In this document: positions 37,101 through 46,349 of the stretch, one piece after another | Numbering within the stretch: the first letter of the stretch is position 1 | Layout: each line of letters starts with the position of its first letter | Assembly (NCBI GenBank): GCA_018813765.1 | Contig: JAHJBC010000003.1 | Location: forward strand, 62,001 to 126,000 | Reading direction: 5' to 3' | DNA: 64,000 bases | Source of the DNA: Gammaproteobacteria bacterium | GTDB lineage: Bacteria > Pseudomonadota > Gammaproteobacteria > Burkholderiales > Gallionellaceae | Notes under the pieces: generated by a model | The model's input: only the letters and a program-made list of their open reading frames with translations | Told to the model about the DNA's origin: nothing | Database searches by the model: none | Program-made: the position numbers and the translations under genes

Positions 37101-38357
37101 CGAGGGGGCAAGGTCGTTCGCCGGGGTGACGGTTTCGTAGAAGGCGCCGATGGGGTCGAGATTTAGGTTGCCGGTCAGGCCGTTGTTGATCGCTTGTTGG
37201 GTTAGGCTGGTGGTGAGCAGGTAGTTGGCGTAGTTGTCGTTAAACGCGTTGTAGAGCGCGGGGTTTGCTAAGCCCGCGCTCTGAAGTTGATTAAGGTTTG
37301 TATCGATGCTGCTGAGTTGGCTGTAATCAAGGGCAGGGAGAATCCCGCTCGGCGCAAGGTTTACCAATGTGCCGGGGGCATAGCAGGTGTTGGCATTCAG
37401 GTCGGGATTCAGGGCCTCCAGATAGTCGGGAGTGAGTCCGGTGACCGAAGCAATGGTACCGAGGTCGTTGTAGGTGCCATCGATATAGAACTGGCTTGAG
37501 CCAATGGTCGATCCGGTGGGCACTGCAGACTGATTATTGTCCGAAACGGCACGCGGTATGATTAATCGTTCACCAGCGTAAATGAGATTTGGATCGGCAA
37601 TATCGGTGTTAAATTTGGCAACGGTGCCCTGGGGTAATCCATATTTTGCATCCAGCGCCCAAAGGGTATCGCCTGACTGAACGGTGTACACCTCGAAGGT
37701 TTCCGTGGGCTCCAAGTCCTTGTTTAGGCGCTGGACAACGATGGCGTTGCCCATTGACGAAAATTGAACTACGCCACTGTCAGGATTGGCAGTCGAACTA
37801 ATCTGGGTAATTTCACCAAGCAATTGTACTTGCATTCCAAAATCAGGCGCAGGGCATGTTGTTTGATAATACGTGCTCCCCTGATACCAAGTTGCAAACG
37901 TACCACCTGCTTGGCTTACCCCCCCTTGTAAATCACTAGGAAGAAGAGCATCTGGCAGAGGCGGGTAACTACCGCTCGTATACGAACCATCAGGCAAACG
38001 CTCCATCCCAAAAAAAGTAGCGCCCACAAAGTCATACCAAGACTCATAAGTTTTTGTGGCAATCTCGCCCCCGGAAAATTTGATCCTCCAGTCAGTAGAT
38101 GGTGTGAAAACGCCTGCCGCAACTCCGACTACAAACCCAACTCCATCCCGCCCTACAATATGGAGTGTAGTGTCAAGACTATTTGAATCGCGCAAATCTG
38201 CATATAAGTCGGCCGCTTGATAAAATGTTACATAGTTTCCAGGATCCTTCGCTGCCTCTTTAAGGCCATCAATAATTTTTTGCTCAACCACATTCGTACC
38301 AAGAGTGCCCGACTGGATACGATGAATCAAAATTGCAATTTCGGCTTTAGTTGCCAT
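31116..38357 (-). CDS. Giant RTX repeat protein with LysM, EF-hands and embedded papain-like peptidase domain
   Basis: A 2413-aa protein, probably exported by type I secretion; no transporter is in the window. Order: unknown N-terminal domain (about 1-220), LysM (222-269, [18 protein letters not shown]), unknown linker, two EF-hand loops (about 441-474, [12 protein letters not shown] and [12 protein letters not shown]), first RTX block (about 606-1165), a globular insert (about 1170-1370), second RTX block and a C-terminal region of about 140. The insert has Cys1201 ([14 protein letters not shown]), His1306 ([10 protein letters not shown]) and Asp1329 (YIADSGRN), a C39-like triad. RTX repeats bind calcium outside the cell. 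Four copies of a [10 protein letters not shown]-type spacer mark a larger repeat. Confidence 0.88.
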   Translation of the reverse strand: MATKAEIAILIHRIQSGTLGTNVVEQKIIDGLKEAAKDPGNYVTFYQAADLYADLRDSNSLDTTLHIVGRDGVGFVVGVAAGVFTPSTDWRIKFSGGEIATKTYESWYDFVGATFFGMERLPDGSYTSGSYPPLPDALLPSDLQGGVSQAGGTFATWYQGSTYYQTTCPAPDFGMQVQLLGEITQISSTANPDSGVVQFSSMGNAIVVQRLNKDLEPTETFEVYTVQSGDTLWALDAKYGLPQGTVAKFNTDIADPNLIYAGERLIIPRAVSDNNQSAVPTGSTIGSSQFYIDGTYNDLGTIASVTGLTPDYLEALNPDLNANTCYAPGTLVNLAPSGILPALDYSQLSSIDTNLNQLQSAGLANPALYNAFNDNYANYLLTTSLTQQAINNGLTGNLNLDPIGAFYETVTPANDLAPSIADKTPVLRGATNKNLTVAALTAKDVNADGMLSGTELDGLNAWSDLNENGLIDTNELKTLAQAGIAEIASADYAFYTKGNAVAGAGVAAALARPVETSGVPAAAVASVTVTPASNYRTLRDTDNTYTWAAGAYVGVINWKATDIKINYGKKNYMIGTDGADSFDAAYFSAVKSPTGSAIFNTTLLTHYLAGGGDDQFGGSSRADNLWGGLGNDIAYGYAGDDKIYGEDGSDTLLGQAGNDVLLGGNGADELQGGDGADELLGDGGNDTLFGQTGNDEMWGGAGNDILRGFTALNETKQTLNAGETDDDKLYGEAGADTLFGGLGNDVLDGGDGIDELQGGDGNDKLLGGLGNDKLFGQTGNDILWGGDGDDVLVGFTPSNDPKQTLNAGETDNDVLYGGAGIDNLYGGLGNDTLDGGTENDLLTGNEGIDKLFGGSGNDELQGGDGNDQLIGETGNDKLFGQSGNDTLWGGDGNDILLGFTGTNEAKQTLNAGETDKDTLYGGAGNDFVLGGLDADVLYGETGTDELQGGDGNDFMYGGADDDRLFGQTGSDVLYGGDGNDILIGFTGNNETKQTLLAGETDNDKLYGGAGSDILFGGLGNDYLDGGIGADFMEGGVSNDTYIVNSVNDAILERASEGYDTVISSTNYILNNEIEELRLVEGLDIHGTGNALNNKIIGNSRNNILDGVTGADVMIGGAGDDTYYVDDVGDQTVEISGEGADTVQSSISHTLGANLENLVLLDFSKAEKGLVDGEAILVYGYPKRNELDYMQGNAVPNYQGTCALTAIANLLTQSDRPTTEADVVQVAIDNSWAVTNPILPAYQRGGSNYVDQQAILDSYGVRNSLLSGYNEQGVANLIRSGRGVIIALNAGLLWDDPAYTGNGSVNHVVTITGAAYRESDGALLGFYIADSGRNKVSDMTRYVSIEKFRTVANVPSAYAIYTIEPLKLWDEDIDGAGNELNNALVGNRGVNVLTGMAGNDKLDGAGGADTMIGGLGNDTYYVDEAGDVVIENAAEGIDIVQSSITYALGDNLENLTLTGTDTINGTGNALNNAITGNAGNNVLRGGGGNDILKGMLGADTMKGEVGNDVYYVDNLSDAVIENAGEGTDKVYSSVDFALANNVENLVLSGVASISGTGNTLNNAITGNAGNNVLDGGAGSDWVYYNTATEGVTVDLSLTSAQNTLGAGIDTLLRLERILGSNFNDTLKGNAGNNSLSGGAGADTMVGRAGNDYYYVDNVGDVVTEAESEGGDAVFSSITYTLGANLENLILTGSAAINGVGNTLGNVITGNAANNVLDGKGGTDTMIGGAGDDVYVASNANDIVTELLDEGVDTIKSGSVSYTLSANVENLILLAGGALNATGNDLDNTLTGNAGNNTLDGGLGADMMAGGTGNDTYVVDDAGDVVNEATTTATEIDTVQSGITYTLGANLENLTLTGTVAINGTGNNADNTLIGNDANNVMNGVLGADTMQGGLGNDSYFVGDAGDVVIENAGEGTDKVFASVSYTLGSNLENLTLTGTAVISGTGNGYANIIAGNRAANTLSGGAGNDTLSGGGGNDTLNGGSGKDTLNGGAGADAMYGGTYDDVYVVDNIGDVVSESSSANGGSDTVVSSVTFTLANYVEHLTLTGTSVINGVGNSLNNVLDGSLNSAANVLSGLDGDDAYILGAGDTIDTAAETSGIDTVITSETYTLAANIENLTLTGTNAINGSGNTAANILLGNTANNTLAGGAGNDLLIGDAGDDIVKGGNGNDILQGGGGNDTLSDMAGANVLDSGAGTDTLSGSSGNELFMGGTGNDTITTGTGADIIAFNRGDGMDTVNGGIGMDNTITLGQGIDYGDLALSKVNNDLILEVGAGEQISLSNWYNTADNYKSVIDLQVMADAMAAFDQNSADPLLNRCVQDFDFTAIVNAFDQARGASTTFMHWSATNTLLAAHLGGSDTDALGGDLAHQYGTNGSLTGMNLTAVQTALNDPLFGAQAQTLHPLQGLQGGAVTL

Positions 38358-38360
38358 TAC

Positions 38361-39056
38361 TTATTCTCCTACAGAAGTTTTGCTCACTTTAAATGAGCCC
38401 ACAATTGCTGCATAAAAGTAAAGTACGGCTTCCGTAATCAGGGTGCCCGCGCCAAATATCAAAATGGGATAACCCACAAATACAAATTTCCTATTAATAT
38501 CAATCAAGCCCGCATCGGAAGTGGCTGAAAAATATATCAGCACAACCACCGTACCAAATACATAAAATACTGCTGGTCGTTGGACAAGATGCCGCGTATC
38601 CATCTTAGCCAGTGCGAGGTCTGCCGCTTCATCAGAAGCTAATATTTTTTTCTTAGAAGACCACGGAGTCATTCGAAACCAGTTGTGATACAGCCGCTTA
38701 TGTATCGGACTTCGAACAATGATGTCTCCAGATAATTTGTTTCGCCTCAATTCAGGCATGGCAACCAATAAATTTGCAAGAATCATTACAAATGTTGATA
38801 GCCATGCGAATTGCAATACTTGGCTTAGACCAGCAAACTCGTTATAGGTATTCGAAACACGACTTATCCATGCCGAAGTTATTGGAACATTCACGTTAAG
38901 CTGAATTCCAAAAATTGCCTCATTCACCGGATACAAATTGAAAAAACAAGCCGTGCCAATTCCGAGAGAAAGACCAAACAACACGACTTGTAGCGTGCGC
39001 GCAATAAACCATTTATCAATCAGGAATTGTTGCGTCAAGGGTGTCGTTGTCGCCAT
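38361..39056 (-). CDS. RTX-linked four-helix membrane protein
   Basis: A 231-aa protein with hydrophobic segments near residues 17-42 (TLQVVLFGLSLGIGTACFF), 82-102 (FAWLSTFVMILANLLVAM), 160-180 (VFYVFGTVVVLIYFSA) and 195-218 (VFVGYPILIFGAGTLITEAV). A basic cytoplasmic loop with an aspartate/glutamate patch lies between the second and third. No family recognised. The stop is 3 bases before the RTX start, so the two are surely one transcript. It is not an ABC exporter or adaptor. The DNA is more A/T-rich than the flanks. Confidence 0.75.
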   Translation of the reverse strand: MATTTPLTQQFLIDKWFIARTLQVVLFGLSLGIGTACFFNLYPVNEAIFGIQLNVNVPITSAWISRVSNTYNEFAGLSQVLQFAWLSTFVMILANLLVAMPELRRNKLSGDIIVRSPIHKRLYHNWFRMTPWSSKKKILASDEAADLALAKMDTRHLVQRPAVFYVFGTVVVLIYFSATSDAGLIDINRKFVFVGYPILIFGAGTLITEAVLYFYAAIVGSFKVSKTSVGE

Positions 39057-39116
39057 GGTTTATCCTCTCCAATATTGGATGCCGAGTCGTCGGGATCGTG
39101 CGCTAACCTGATTTGA

Positions 39117-39740
39117 CTATTTCTGATATAGCGAGACATCCATAAGGTTGAGGTCTTTCCCGCTAAACATGAAAACAACACCTATGTCGTTGCGTCCCTT
39201 CCAGCGATAGGCGTACTCCTTATGCAAGTAAGCCTCCGTTGGAGAGACATGTGCCTCATGCTCCTTATAAAACTGGTGTTTGCCAAGCACACTTTCCAAA
39301 TCTTTGGCCGTAATACCTCGTTCATGTGTTCTGGCTGAAAATACCAGTCTTAAGTACACTTTCGTTTGCTCCGCCTGATTCCCATTGACTGGTTCTTTCT
39401 GGGGCAGCTGCGTCACGTTATATTCATGATGTGCGATGCCGTCTTGCCCAAGCAATCTGGTTTTCAGCGCTTTCAAGTAGTAGCGGGTTTCTTTATCTCC
39501 ATTCGGCCACACAAAGTTATCCACCAGCACCGCTTTCATCCCCAGCGTCCGCTCGATAAACGCAAGATCGGCCAGTTCATCGTGCTTGATCACCACCTGC
39601 AGGTTCTTCAAGAATTCAATAATCATTTCCTCTGTTATCTCTCTATCCTCGGGCTTGTCTGCTGCACCGATGGCATCCAAGGGAACAACGGTTTGCATCA
39701 GCAAACCGCCCAGCGGTCCAATTATCAACTTTCGTCTCAT
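39117..39740 (-). CDS. RTX-linked exported protein of unknown function
   Basis: A 207-aa protein. AAGGA seven bases upstream of the ATG at 39740 supports a start at MRRKLIIGPLGGLL, which gives an export signal ending near DAIGAADKP; a longer open frame exists. The mature part is mixed helix/strand with WPNGDKETRYYLKAL, TKVYLRLVFSARTHERG and the C-terminal YRWKGRNDIGVVFMF. No cysteines or enzyme motifs were seen. It lies 60 bases upstream of the four-helix membrane protein in the same orientation, likely in one operon with the RTX gene. Confidence 0.65.
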   Translation of the reverse strand: MRRKLIIGPLGGLLMQTVVPLDAIGAADKPEDREITEEMIIEFLKNLQVVIKHDELADLAFIERTLGMKAVLVDNFVWPNGDKETRYYLKALKTRLLGQDGIAHHEYNVTQLPQKEPVNGNQAEQTKVYLRLVFSARTHERGITAKDLESVLGKHQFYKEHEAHVSPTEAYLHKEYAYRWKGRNDIGVVFMFSGKDLNLMDVSLYQK

Positions 39741-39840
39741 GTTCATTCCTTTTGTCAATTCTGGTTCCCTGTAACAGTGAATATCTTCAGGCGCACCCAA
39801 TGGCTTGCTAAATTTACTTCTCATGCGTATCCCCTCATTT

Positions 39841-40050
39841 CAAACGCCATATCGTTCGCCCCGCCGCCGAACTCGTCATCACCACCACCCTCCAGTTAGT
39901 TGGTGAGCAAGCTAACGGAAAATATTGCTGCCGCCTGGGCTCTTCACATTCGCGAAGTGGGTGGCGAAAAAGCTGCCCACCCGTCAGCGCCGATCATGTA
40001 GCTCTTGTTACCTCGCCAATGGATACGGCGCACACCAAAGACTTTCATGA
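39841..40050 (-). pseudogene. Remnant of a second RTX gene
   Basis: The 210 bases resemble the RTX gene at about 36490-36690: both contain gatcatgtag followed by a short CTCTTGTT/TTCTTTTT stretch, and gccgccgaactsgtc followed by ACC repeats and GTTGGTGAGCAA/GTGGGTCAGCAA. On the minus strand the remnant reads through pieces like GNKSYMIG, FANVKSPGGSNIF and GGGGDDEFGG. These match [20 protein letters not shown] and GGGDDQFGG of the intact protein but are broken by a stop and frame shifts. It is therefore a decayed paralogue fragment. Confidence 0.7.
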
Positions 40051-40737
40051 ATGGATTCTTGCATTGCTCCCTCTCTCGAATAAGCTGGTGTCGCGCAACA
40101 AGTAGAAATCACGAAAATGATCATGCCTAACAACCTTGCTATAGAACATAACGCAAAGGGAGGCGTCATCGCACTCGGCTTCATCCCCCCTCCTTCTCGA
40201 ACACAAGCGAACTTAATCCCTCAAGCTAGGGAAGCCCCTTAACCATATTTGATATATTGACTTTAAACAACCTCGAAAAAGGTCTATATCTTTTTCGCAG
40301 GGTGGTTAGCAAAACCCATCTGAATGCCTATGACATATGGCTTTGGTTAGGTATATATCTTTCCCATTCCCCAAGCTCCGCTATGGAAATTTCCAGTTTT
40401 CTGGAAAATATATGGATGGTTAATGGGCACAGCTTGTTGACGGAATATGAAGCAAGAAGCGGCGGCGGGATCGACACAGGAAGGGGCCGGGCGGAAGGGA
40501 TCATTCATCTGGGAGGAGACTAAGGAAACCGCGTTTAGTCCGCCCGGCAGGAAGAACTCTAAAGATGTTTTAGCCTTTTGGGAATGCGGCATATTGTCGC
40601 AGGCCCTGCGGCCTGCGGATGCATATCGGGATATTGTGGCTCCGGCGTCACATTCGTCCAAAGCCGAATATGAGCCTTCACCGCAAAGCCCCGTCGCGCT
40701 TGCAGCGCCACAAGGCTTTGTCGCACCCAATAACCCC
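40051..40737. other. Gene-poor A/T-richer stretch upstream of the RTX operon
   Basis: About 690 bases without a convincing gene. The only frame of note is 40257-40523 on plus (88 codons from TTG), which has no ribosome binding site and no recognised family. Overall base composition is less GC-rich than the flanking conserved genes, continuing the character of the RTX block. The promoter for the RTX operon probably lies at its left end, near 39745-39840, but no clear hexamers were identified. Confidence 0.4.
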
Positions 40738-41475
40738 CTACTCCCCCACCCCATAACCATGCAGCTCTGCCCGGCATTGTTTGTATTCCGGACACACGCT
40801 CTCCACCACGCGCCAGAACGCGGGCGAATGGTTCATCTCGACCAGGTGCGCGAGTTCGTGCACCACCACGTAGTCGATCAGGTGCAGCGGCATTTTCACC
40901 AATTGCCAGTTCAGCCGCACCACGCCCAGCGCGGTACAACTGCCCCACTGGGTGCGCGCCGTCGACAGTTTGATCTCGCGCGGCGACACCTGCATCATCG
41001 GTGCGAAGTGATCGGCGCATTCCCCGAACACGCGCAGCGCCTCGATGCGATACCAGCGCGTCACTGCTTTCTCGATATCGGCTTCCTCCGCATCGACACC
41101 GACCGGAACATGCAGCACCTCGCCGTGCAATTGCGCGATGACACCGCGTTTCTTCGGCGTCAGCAACAAGGTGAATTCTTCGCCACGGAAGGGGATGCGT
41201 TCGCCGTTCGCCCAGATGATGGTCGGCGCTTTCCGCGCCTGCCAGTCGCCGAGCTTGTCGACCACCCAGTCGGCCTTTTCCAGCAACACGCTGTGCAGCC
41301 ATTTTTCGGAAGCGCGCAGCGGCGCGTTGACGGTGAGTCCGCGGTCGTCGATGCGCAGGGCGATACTGCGGCGGTAGCCGCTACGCTTGAGGGTGTAGCT
41401 GATTTCTTTGCCGGAAAGCGAGATGCTGCGTTGCTCTACAACGGCAGGACTCTTTGAATTTCGCGGACGGAACAT
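40738..41475 (-). CDS. YgjP-like zinc metallopeptidase domain protein
   Basis: A 245-aa protein of the YgjP/DUF45 family. The N-terminal half is the family's beta-rich domain (LKRSGYRRSIALRIDDRGL). The C-terminal half carries WGSCTALGVVRLNWQLVKMP and the zinc motif VVHELAHLVEMNHSPAFW (HELAH plus a downstream His). It is probably a soluble cytoplasmic metallopeptidase. The start at ATG 41475 replaces a TTG three bases upstream. Downstream of the start of plsC-gmhB-glyS in orientation; possibly part of the same minus-strand transcription unit. Confidence 0.85.
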   Translation of the reverse strand: MFRPRNSKSPAVVEQRSISLSGKEISYTLKRSGYRRSIALRIDDRGLTVNAPLRASEKWLHSVLLEKADWVVDKLGDWQARKAPTIIWANGERIPFRGEEFTLLLTPKKRGVIAQLHGEVLHVPVGVDAEEADIEKAVTRWYRIEALRVFGECADHFAPMMQVSPREIKLSTARTQWGSCTALGVVRLNWQLVKMPLHLIDYVVVHELAHLVEMNHSPAFWRVVESVCPEYKQCRAELHGYGVGE

Positions 41476-41576
41476 CAATAAACAATCATTCGGCCACGGA
41501 TGAACACGGATTTACACGGATGAAAACCGGATGCACGCCTTGGGTATATCCGTGTTTCATCCGTGTTCATCTGTGG

Positions 41577-42281
41577 CTAATCAAGCTTCAGCATTTCGCC
41601 TTCGATCCAGTCTTCCACCCGGCGGTTGATCTCGTCCGCCTTGAGTCCCTTTGGATCGATGGGTTGGCCTATGCTCATAATGATCGTGCCGGGATGTTTG
41701 AGGAAGGAATTGCGCCCCCAGAACTTGCCGGCATTATGCGCCACCGGCACCACGGGTGCGCCGCTGGACTCGCCGAGCAGCGCGCCGCCGATCTTGTATT
41801 TGCCGCGCACGCCATAGGGCATGCGCGTGCCCTCGGGAAAGATCACCACGCAGAAACCGCTATCCAGTCTGTCCTTGCCCTGTTCCAGCAATTGCTTCAT
41901 CGCCTGTTTTCCCTTGCTGCGGTCGATGGCGATGGGGCTGGTCAGCGCCAGGCCCCAACCGAAGAACGGCAGCCACAACAGTTCGCGCTTGAGTACCCAC
42001 ACCTGATCGGGAAATACGGTCTGCAGGGAGAACGTTTCCCAGGCCGACTGGTGTTTACACATCACGATGCAAGGCTGTTTGGGAATATTCTCGGCACCCC
42101 GCACTTCCATGCGGATGCCGCAGATTACGCGCAACAGCCACATGGTGCTGTAAGCAAGGCCGGAGGCGATGCGGTAACGGGTATGCGGCGGCAGCGGAAA
42201 GATGAATATCACCATCGACGCATACAGAGGCGTCCACACCAGTTGCATCAGGAAAAAGACCAGCGAGCGGATGAACGTCAT
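41577..42281 (-). CDS. plsC: 1-acyl-sn-glycerol-3-phosphate acyltransferase
   Basis: A 234-aa acyltransferase that converts lysophosphatidic acid to phosphatidic acid at the inner membrane. The N-terminal hydrophobic region spans about 4-32. The catalytic motif is KHQSAWETF, where HX4E replaces the usual HX4D, which occurs in this family. FPEGTRMPYG follows as the phosphate-binding motif, and VPVAHNAGKFWG as a later one. The ATG overlaps the gmhB stop by 4 bases, so translation is coupled. The order glyS-gmhB-plsC is common in betaproteobacteria. Confidence 0.93.
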   Translation of the reverse strand: MTFIRSLVFFLMQLVWTPLYASMVIFIFPLPPHTRYRIASGLAYSTMWLLRVICGIRMEVRGAENIPKQPCIVMCKHQSAWETFSLQTVFPDQVWVLKRELLWLPFFGWGLALTSPIAIDRSKGKQAMKQLLEQGKDRLDSGFCVVIFPEGTRMPYGVRGKYKIGGALLGESSGAPVVPVAHNAGKFWGRNSFLKHPGTIIMSIGQPIDPKGLKADEINRRVEDWIEGEMLKLD

Positions 42282-42808
42282 GCCAGCGCCGCCGCGACTG
42301 CCGCCAGATCGGGAAAGGTCAGCGTGCCTTCGGGCAAACCGCCATTGGTCTGGGTCTTCAATCCCTTGCCGGAAAGCACGAGGATGGGCTGCGCACCCTG
42401 ATTCGCCGCTGCTTCCAGATCGCGCAAGGAGTCGCCCACAGAGGGTACGCCTTTCAGGCTGACACCGTAACGCGCGGCGATCTCTTCGAGCATGCCGCTT
42501 CTGGGTTTGCGGCAGCCACAATTCGCGTCATTGGTGTGCGGGCAGAAAAACACCGCATCGATACGTCCGCCGACCAGCGCGCAGGCCTTGTGCATCTTGT
42601 CGTGGATGGCGTTCAGCGTCGGCATGTCGAACAGGCCGCGCCCAATGCCGGACTGGTTGGTGGCCACCACCACGCGATAGCCGGCCTGGTTCAGGCGCGC
42701 AATGGCTTCCAGACTGCCGGGAATGGGCTTCCACTCTTCCGGATTCTTGATGAACTGGTCCGAGTCGAAATTGACGACGCCGTCGCGGTCTAGGATGATG
42801 AGTTTCAT
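42278..42808 (-). CDS. gmhB: D-glycero-D-manno-heptose 1,7-bisphosphate 7-phosphatase
   Basis: A 176-aa HAD phosphatase in the ADP-heptose pathway for LPS core. Motif I is ILDRDGVVN, motif II VVVATNQSGIGRG, and the zinc-finger-like loop is FFCPHTNDANCGCRKP with the conserved cysteines. The C-terminal motif is VPSVGDSLRDLEAA. Full family length. The start codon directly follows an inverted-repeat region, and no ribosome binding site is evident. Confidence 0.94.
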   Translation of the reverse strand: MKLIILDRDGVVNFDSDQFIKNPEEWKPIPGSLEAIARLNQAGYRVVVATNQSGIGRGLFDMPTLNAIHDKMHKACALVGGRIDAVFFCPHTNDANCGCRKPRSGMLEEIAARYGVSLKGVPSVGDSLRDLEAAANQGAQPILVLSGKGLKTQTNGGLPEGTLTFPDLAAVAAALA

Positions 42809-42810
42809 TT

Positions 42811-42898
42811 AGTCGTTAGTCGGTAGTCATTAGTCGTTAGTTGGTATTGTCGCTGCGCGGGGTTTAACTACCGACTGGCGACTAACGTCTAACGACTG
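42811..42898. repeat. Long imperfect inverted repeat abutting gmhB
   Basis: Arms AGTCGTTAGTCGGTAGTC... and its inverse ...GACTAACGTCTAACGACT, each about 36 bases, face each other across a short GC-rich loop. The left arm is itself a tandem of TTAGTCG units. It lies between glyS and gmhB and ends two bases before the gmhB start, so it could restrict or shape translation, or stop glyS-initiated transcripts, but lacks a T tract. Confidence 0.6.
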
Positions 42899-42903
42899 CC
42901 TTT

Positions 42904-45057
42904 TTATGCTGCAAGTTTCGAAATGTCCGCCACCTGGTTCATCAGGTTGCCGAGCTGCTTCAACAACAACGCGCGGTTGATGCGCAGCTTGTGGTCTTCC
43001 GCCATCACCATCACCTGGTCGAAGAAGTCATCGATAAACGGCTTGAGCGTGACCAGCGCCTTCAGGTTCTGGCCGTACTCGCCGCGCTTGAAATAGCCCT
43101 GCACGAAAGGCGTGATGTCCATCAGCGACTGGTGCAGGTTGCGCTCGGCCTCGTCGGTCATCAGCGCGGGATCGAATACCGCGTTCGCCATCGCCGCACC
43201 CAGTTCCTCGTGGTTCTTGCGCATGATGTTCTGCACGCGCTTGTTGGCCGCCGCCAGGTCCTTGGCCGCTGCCAGCGTCGCGAAGCTGCGCACCGCCTGC
43301 AGGCGTGGCAGGACCTCGTGCATGCGGCCGTTAAGCACCGCCAGCACTGCCTCAATGTGCGACACCTCGAAGCTGCGCTCGCGCAGGTAGCCGCGCAGGC
43401 GATCCAGCATGAACCCTTCCACGTCGCTTGCAACCGCAGCATCCAGCATCCCCTTGGGGAAGTTGTCCGCCGTCGCCTTGAGCAGCGCGGGCAGCGACAG
43501 GTCGAGCGGCGTCTCGATCAGGATGCGCAGGATCCCGAGCGCCTGGCGGCGCAGACCGAACGGGTCCTTGTCGCCGGTCGGAATCTGGCCGATGCCGTAG
43601 ATGCCGACGATGGTCTCCAGCTTGTCCGCCAGCGCCACCGCGCAGGAAACTGCGCCCATGGGAATGGAATCCCCGGCGAAACGCGGGTGATAGTGCGCCT
43701 CGATGGCGTTCGCCACTTCAAGGTCCTCGCCGTCGTGGAAGGCGTAATAGCGGCCAATAATGCCCTGCAGTTCGGGGAACTCGCCGACCATGTCGGTGAT
43801 CAGGTCGGCCTTGCACAGACGCGCGGCCAGTTCGGCCTTGGCCTTGTCAGCTTCGAGCAGGCGAGCGATGGTGCCAGCCAGCGTGGTGATGCGCTCGACG
43901 CGCTGCAATTGCGAACCCAGCTTGTTGTGGTAGACAACGTTGCCCAGCTTCTCGACGCGCGACTCCAGCTTCTGCTTGCGGTCCTGGTTGAAGAAGAAGC
44001 GCGCATCGGCCAGTCGCGGACGCACCACGCGCTGGTTGCCTTCGATGATGTGATGCGGGTCACTCACCTGCATGTTGGAAACGATGAGGAATTTGTTCAG
44101 CAGCTTGCCGGTGGCAGCATCCAGCAGCGGGAAATACTTCTGGTTCTGCTGCATGGTGAGGATCAGGCATTCCTGCGGCACGTCGAGGAATTCCTTCTCG
44201 AATTCGCCGACATACACTTCCGGCCATTCCACCAGCGCGGTCACTTCGTCGAGCAAGCCGCTCAGCACGCTGCGCTCCTCGTTGGACATGGAGAGCAGTT
44301 TCTCCAAGTCGAAATTGGCATGGCCGACCCAGATGGCACCGTTCTCCTCGGCCAACTGGTCCAGACGCGCCACGATGCTATCGCGCCGCTGCGCAAAGCT
44401 GACCACCACGCGACCGTCGCGCGCCAGCACGGCCTCGTAATCGTCCGCATTTTCGATGGCGACCCGTTCGCTGCACATGAAGCGGTGGCCGCTGGTGATG
44501 TTGCCGCTGGTGAGTCCCAACACCTCCGCCGGTACCACACGACTACCGTGCAAAACGACCAGACCATGCACCGGACGCACGAACTGGTGTTCGGAATCGC
44601 CCCAGCGCATCAACTTGGGCACCGGCAGTTTCTTCAGCGCCTGCGCCACGATGTCGGAGATGTATTCGTCCAGCGCCTTGCCCTTCTGCTCGATGCGTGC
44701 GGCAAAATATTCCGCCTTGCCGTCGCCCGTGCGCTGCAATTGCGCCAGACTTGCCACGCCCGCCGAACGCATGAAGCCTTCCAGCGCCTTGGTCGGTTTG
44801 CCTTCGGCATCCAGCGCGGCACTCACCGCCGGGCCCTTGCGCTCAATGATGCGGTCGGGTTGCTGCTTCAGGACTTCGGTGATGGAAAGCGCCAGACGGC
44901 GCGGTGTGCAATAGGGCGTGCACACGCTCGCTTCGGCCAGGAATGCCTGCTCGCGCAGGGCATTGTTCACTTCACCGGCAAAGGTGGTGGAGAGCTTCTC
45001 CAATACCTTGGGCGGCAATTCTTCGGTCAGCAGTTCGATCAACAGCGTCTGTTTCAT
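42904..45057 (-). CDS. glyS: Glycyl-tRNA synthetase beta subunit
   Basis: A 717-aa beta chain of the heterotetrameric enzyme, which holds the tRNA-recognition domains. It begins [20 protein letters not shown], has [20 protein letters not shown] and [15 protein letters not shown] early and the DALR-like anticodon segment near the C-terminus ([20 protein letters not shown]). Length fits the family. The ATG overlaps the glyQ stop in an ATGA junction, so the subunits are coupled. Confidence 0.97.
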   Translation of the reverse strand: MKQTLLIELLTEELPPKVLEKLSTTFAGEVNNALREQAFLAEASVCTPYCTPRRLALSITEVLKQQPDRIIERKGPAVSAALDAEGKPTKALEGFMRSAGVASLAQLQRTGDGKAEYFAARIEQKGKALDEYISDIVAQALKKLPVPKLMRWGDSEHQFVRPVHGLVVLHGSRVVPAEVLGLTSGNITSGHRFMCSERVAIENADDYEAVLARDGRVVVSFAQRRDSIVARLDQLAEENGAIWVGHANFDLEKLLSMSNEERSVLSGLLDEVTALVEWPEVYVGEFEKEFLDVPQECLILTMQQNQKYFPLLDAATGKLLNKFLIVSNMQVSDPHHIIEGNQRVVRPRLADARFFFNQDRKQKLESRVEKLGNVVYHNKLGSQLQRVERITTLAGTIARLLEADKAKAELAARLCKADLITDMVGEFPELQGIIGRYYAFHDGEDLEVANAIEAHYHPRFAGDSIPMGAVSCAVALADKLETIVGIYGIGQIPTGDKDPFGLRRQALGILRILIETPLDLSLPALLKATADNFPKGMLDAAVASDVEGFMLDRLRGYLRERSFEVSHIEAVLAVLNGRMHEVLPRLQAVRSFATLAAAKDLAAANKRVQNIMRKNHEELGAAMANAVFDPALMTDEAERNLHQSLMDITPFVQGYFKRGEYGQNLKALVTLKPFIDDFFDQVMVMAEDHKLRINRALLLKQLGNLMNQVADISKLAA

Positions 45058-45995
45058 TTCGCATTCCCTCCGGTCCTGGCCATCGGGAAGTCCAGCGCTT
45101 CGCGCGAATCGTAATATGCCTGCGCCACCTGGCGCGCCAGCGCGCGCACGCGGCCGATGTAACCCGCGCGCTCGGTCACCGAGATCGCGCCGCGCGCATC
45201 CAGCAGATTGAAGGTGTGAGAGCACTTCATCACCATCTCGAACCCCGGCAGCGGCAGGCCCGCGTCCATCAGGCGCTTGGCCTCGCCCTCGTATTCGTTG
45301 AAGTGGCGGAACAGCATCTCGACATTGGAATGTTCGAAGTTGTATTTCGACTGCTCGACTTCGTTCTGGTGGTACACGTCGCCGTAGGTGATGACGGTGT
45401 CGCCGTTCCTGGCCCACACCAGGTCGAACACGTTCTCCACACCCTGCAGGTACATGGCCAGACGCTCGAGACCGTAAGTGATCTCGCCCAGCACCGGCTT
45501 GCAGGTGAGCGAACCGACTTCCTGAAAATAGGTGAACTGGGTGACTTCCATACCGTCCAGCCACACTTCCCAGCCCAAGCCCCAGGCACCCAGCGTCGGC
45601 GACTCCCAGTCGTCCTCGACGAAGCGAATGTCGTGTTGATTGGTGTCGATACCCAGCGCGCGCAGGCTATCGAGGTAGAGTTCCTGAATATTGTCGGGGG
45701 AAGGCTTCAGCACGACCTGATACTGGTAATAGTGCTGCAAGCGGTTGGGATTCTCGCCGTAGCGGCCGTCCTTGGGGCGACGCGAAGGCTGCACATAGGC
45801 CGCGCGCCAGGGCTCCGGCCCGATCGCGCGCAAAAATGTCGCCGTATGGAAGGTGCCCGCGCCGACTTCGATGTCATAGGGTTGCAACAGCGCGCAGCCC
45901 TGTTTGTCCCAGAATTGCTGCAGCGTCAGGATGATGTGCTGGAAAGTTGGCTTTGCGCCGACTTTCGGTGAAGACTCATGTCCGCCTGAAGGCAT
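45054..45995 (-). CDS. glyQ: Glycyl-tRNA synthetase alpha subunit
   Basis: A 313-aa alpha chain of the bacterial GlyRS. The catalytic segments are [52 protein letters not shown] and [19 protein letters not shown]. Three starts are open: TTG 46046, ATG 46019 and ATG 45995. None has a strong ribosome binding site; 45995 ([13 protein letters not shown]) gives a length close to the family's roughly 300 residues. Overlaps glyS. Confidence 0.94.
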   Translation of the reverse strand: MPSGGHESSPKVGAKPTFQHIILTLQQFWDKQGCALLQPYDIEVGAGTFHTATFLRAIGPEPWRAAYVQPSRRPKDGRYGENPNRLQHYYQYQVVLKPSPDNIQELYLDSLRALGIDTNQHDIRFVEDDWESPTLGAWGLGWEVWLDGMEVTQFTYFQEVGSLTCKPVLGEITYGLERLAMYLQGVENVFDLVWARNGDTVITYGDVYHQNEVEQSKYNFEHSNVEMLFRHFNEYEGEAKRLMDAGLPLPGFEMVMKCSHTFNLLDARGAISVTERAGYIGRVRALARQVAQAYYDSREALDFPMARTGGNAK

Positions 45996-46074
45996 CTTGT
46001 CCGAACCAGAAGTGTGCATGTACTGATATACCGCCGATATTTGCAAAGGCCCGCATTTTACGGGTTTAGGCGGG

Positions 46075-46338
46075 TTACGTCACGCCGCATAACGCCAGCT
46101 TTTCGGCACGGGACAGGGCTTTGATCTCCATCTCCCGCTTCAGGGCTGCGGATTTGTCGGCGCAGGGTTCGGAATATTTGAGTATTACCGGCGTACGGCC
46201 GCGGGTGTACTTGGCGCCCTCGCCTGCGTTATGCGCGGCCAGGCGCTTGCCGAGGTCGTTGGTGATGCCGCAGTAGAGGGTGTTATCTGCGCATTGGAGG
46301 AGGTAGCAGATCCAGACGTTTTGGGTCGGCGATGACAT
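46075..46338 (-). CDS. GIY-YIG domain protein (UPF0213-like)
   Basis: An 87-aa single-domain nuclease-fold protein. [20 protein letters not shown] gives the GIY-YIG core with the second element as LYCG, followed by [17 protein letters not shown] with the conserved arginine-rich helix and [15 protein letters not shown]. Such small UPF0213 proteins are common and their role is not settled. The start at 46338 was chosen because upstream sequence belongs to the next gene. It follows the small exported gene by 11 bases, in the lnt transcription unit. Confidence 0.88.
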   Translation of the reverse strand: MSSPTQNVWICYLLQCADNTLYCGITNDLGKRLAAHNAGEGAKYTRGRTPVILKYSEPCADKSAALKREMEIKALSRAEKLALCGVT

Positions 46339-46349
46339 CTGTCGATGCG

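Noticed and set aside
31116-38357. Plus-strand Ser/Pro-rich frames across the RTX gene
   Set aside because: They are shadows of Asp/Gly-rich RTX repeats.
40257-40523. 88-codon plus-strand ORF from TTG upstream of the RTX locus
   Set aside because: No ribosome binding site, no recognisable family, and the region is otherwise non-coding; kept only as part of the gene-poor stretch.
42991-45114. 707-codon plus-strand open frame opposite glyS
   Set aside because: Antisense shadow of the high-GC glyS gene; no family resemblance or start signals.
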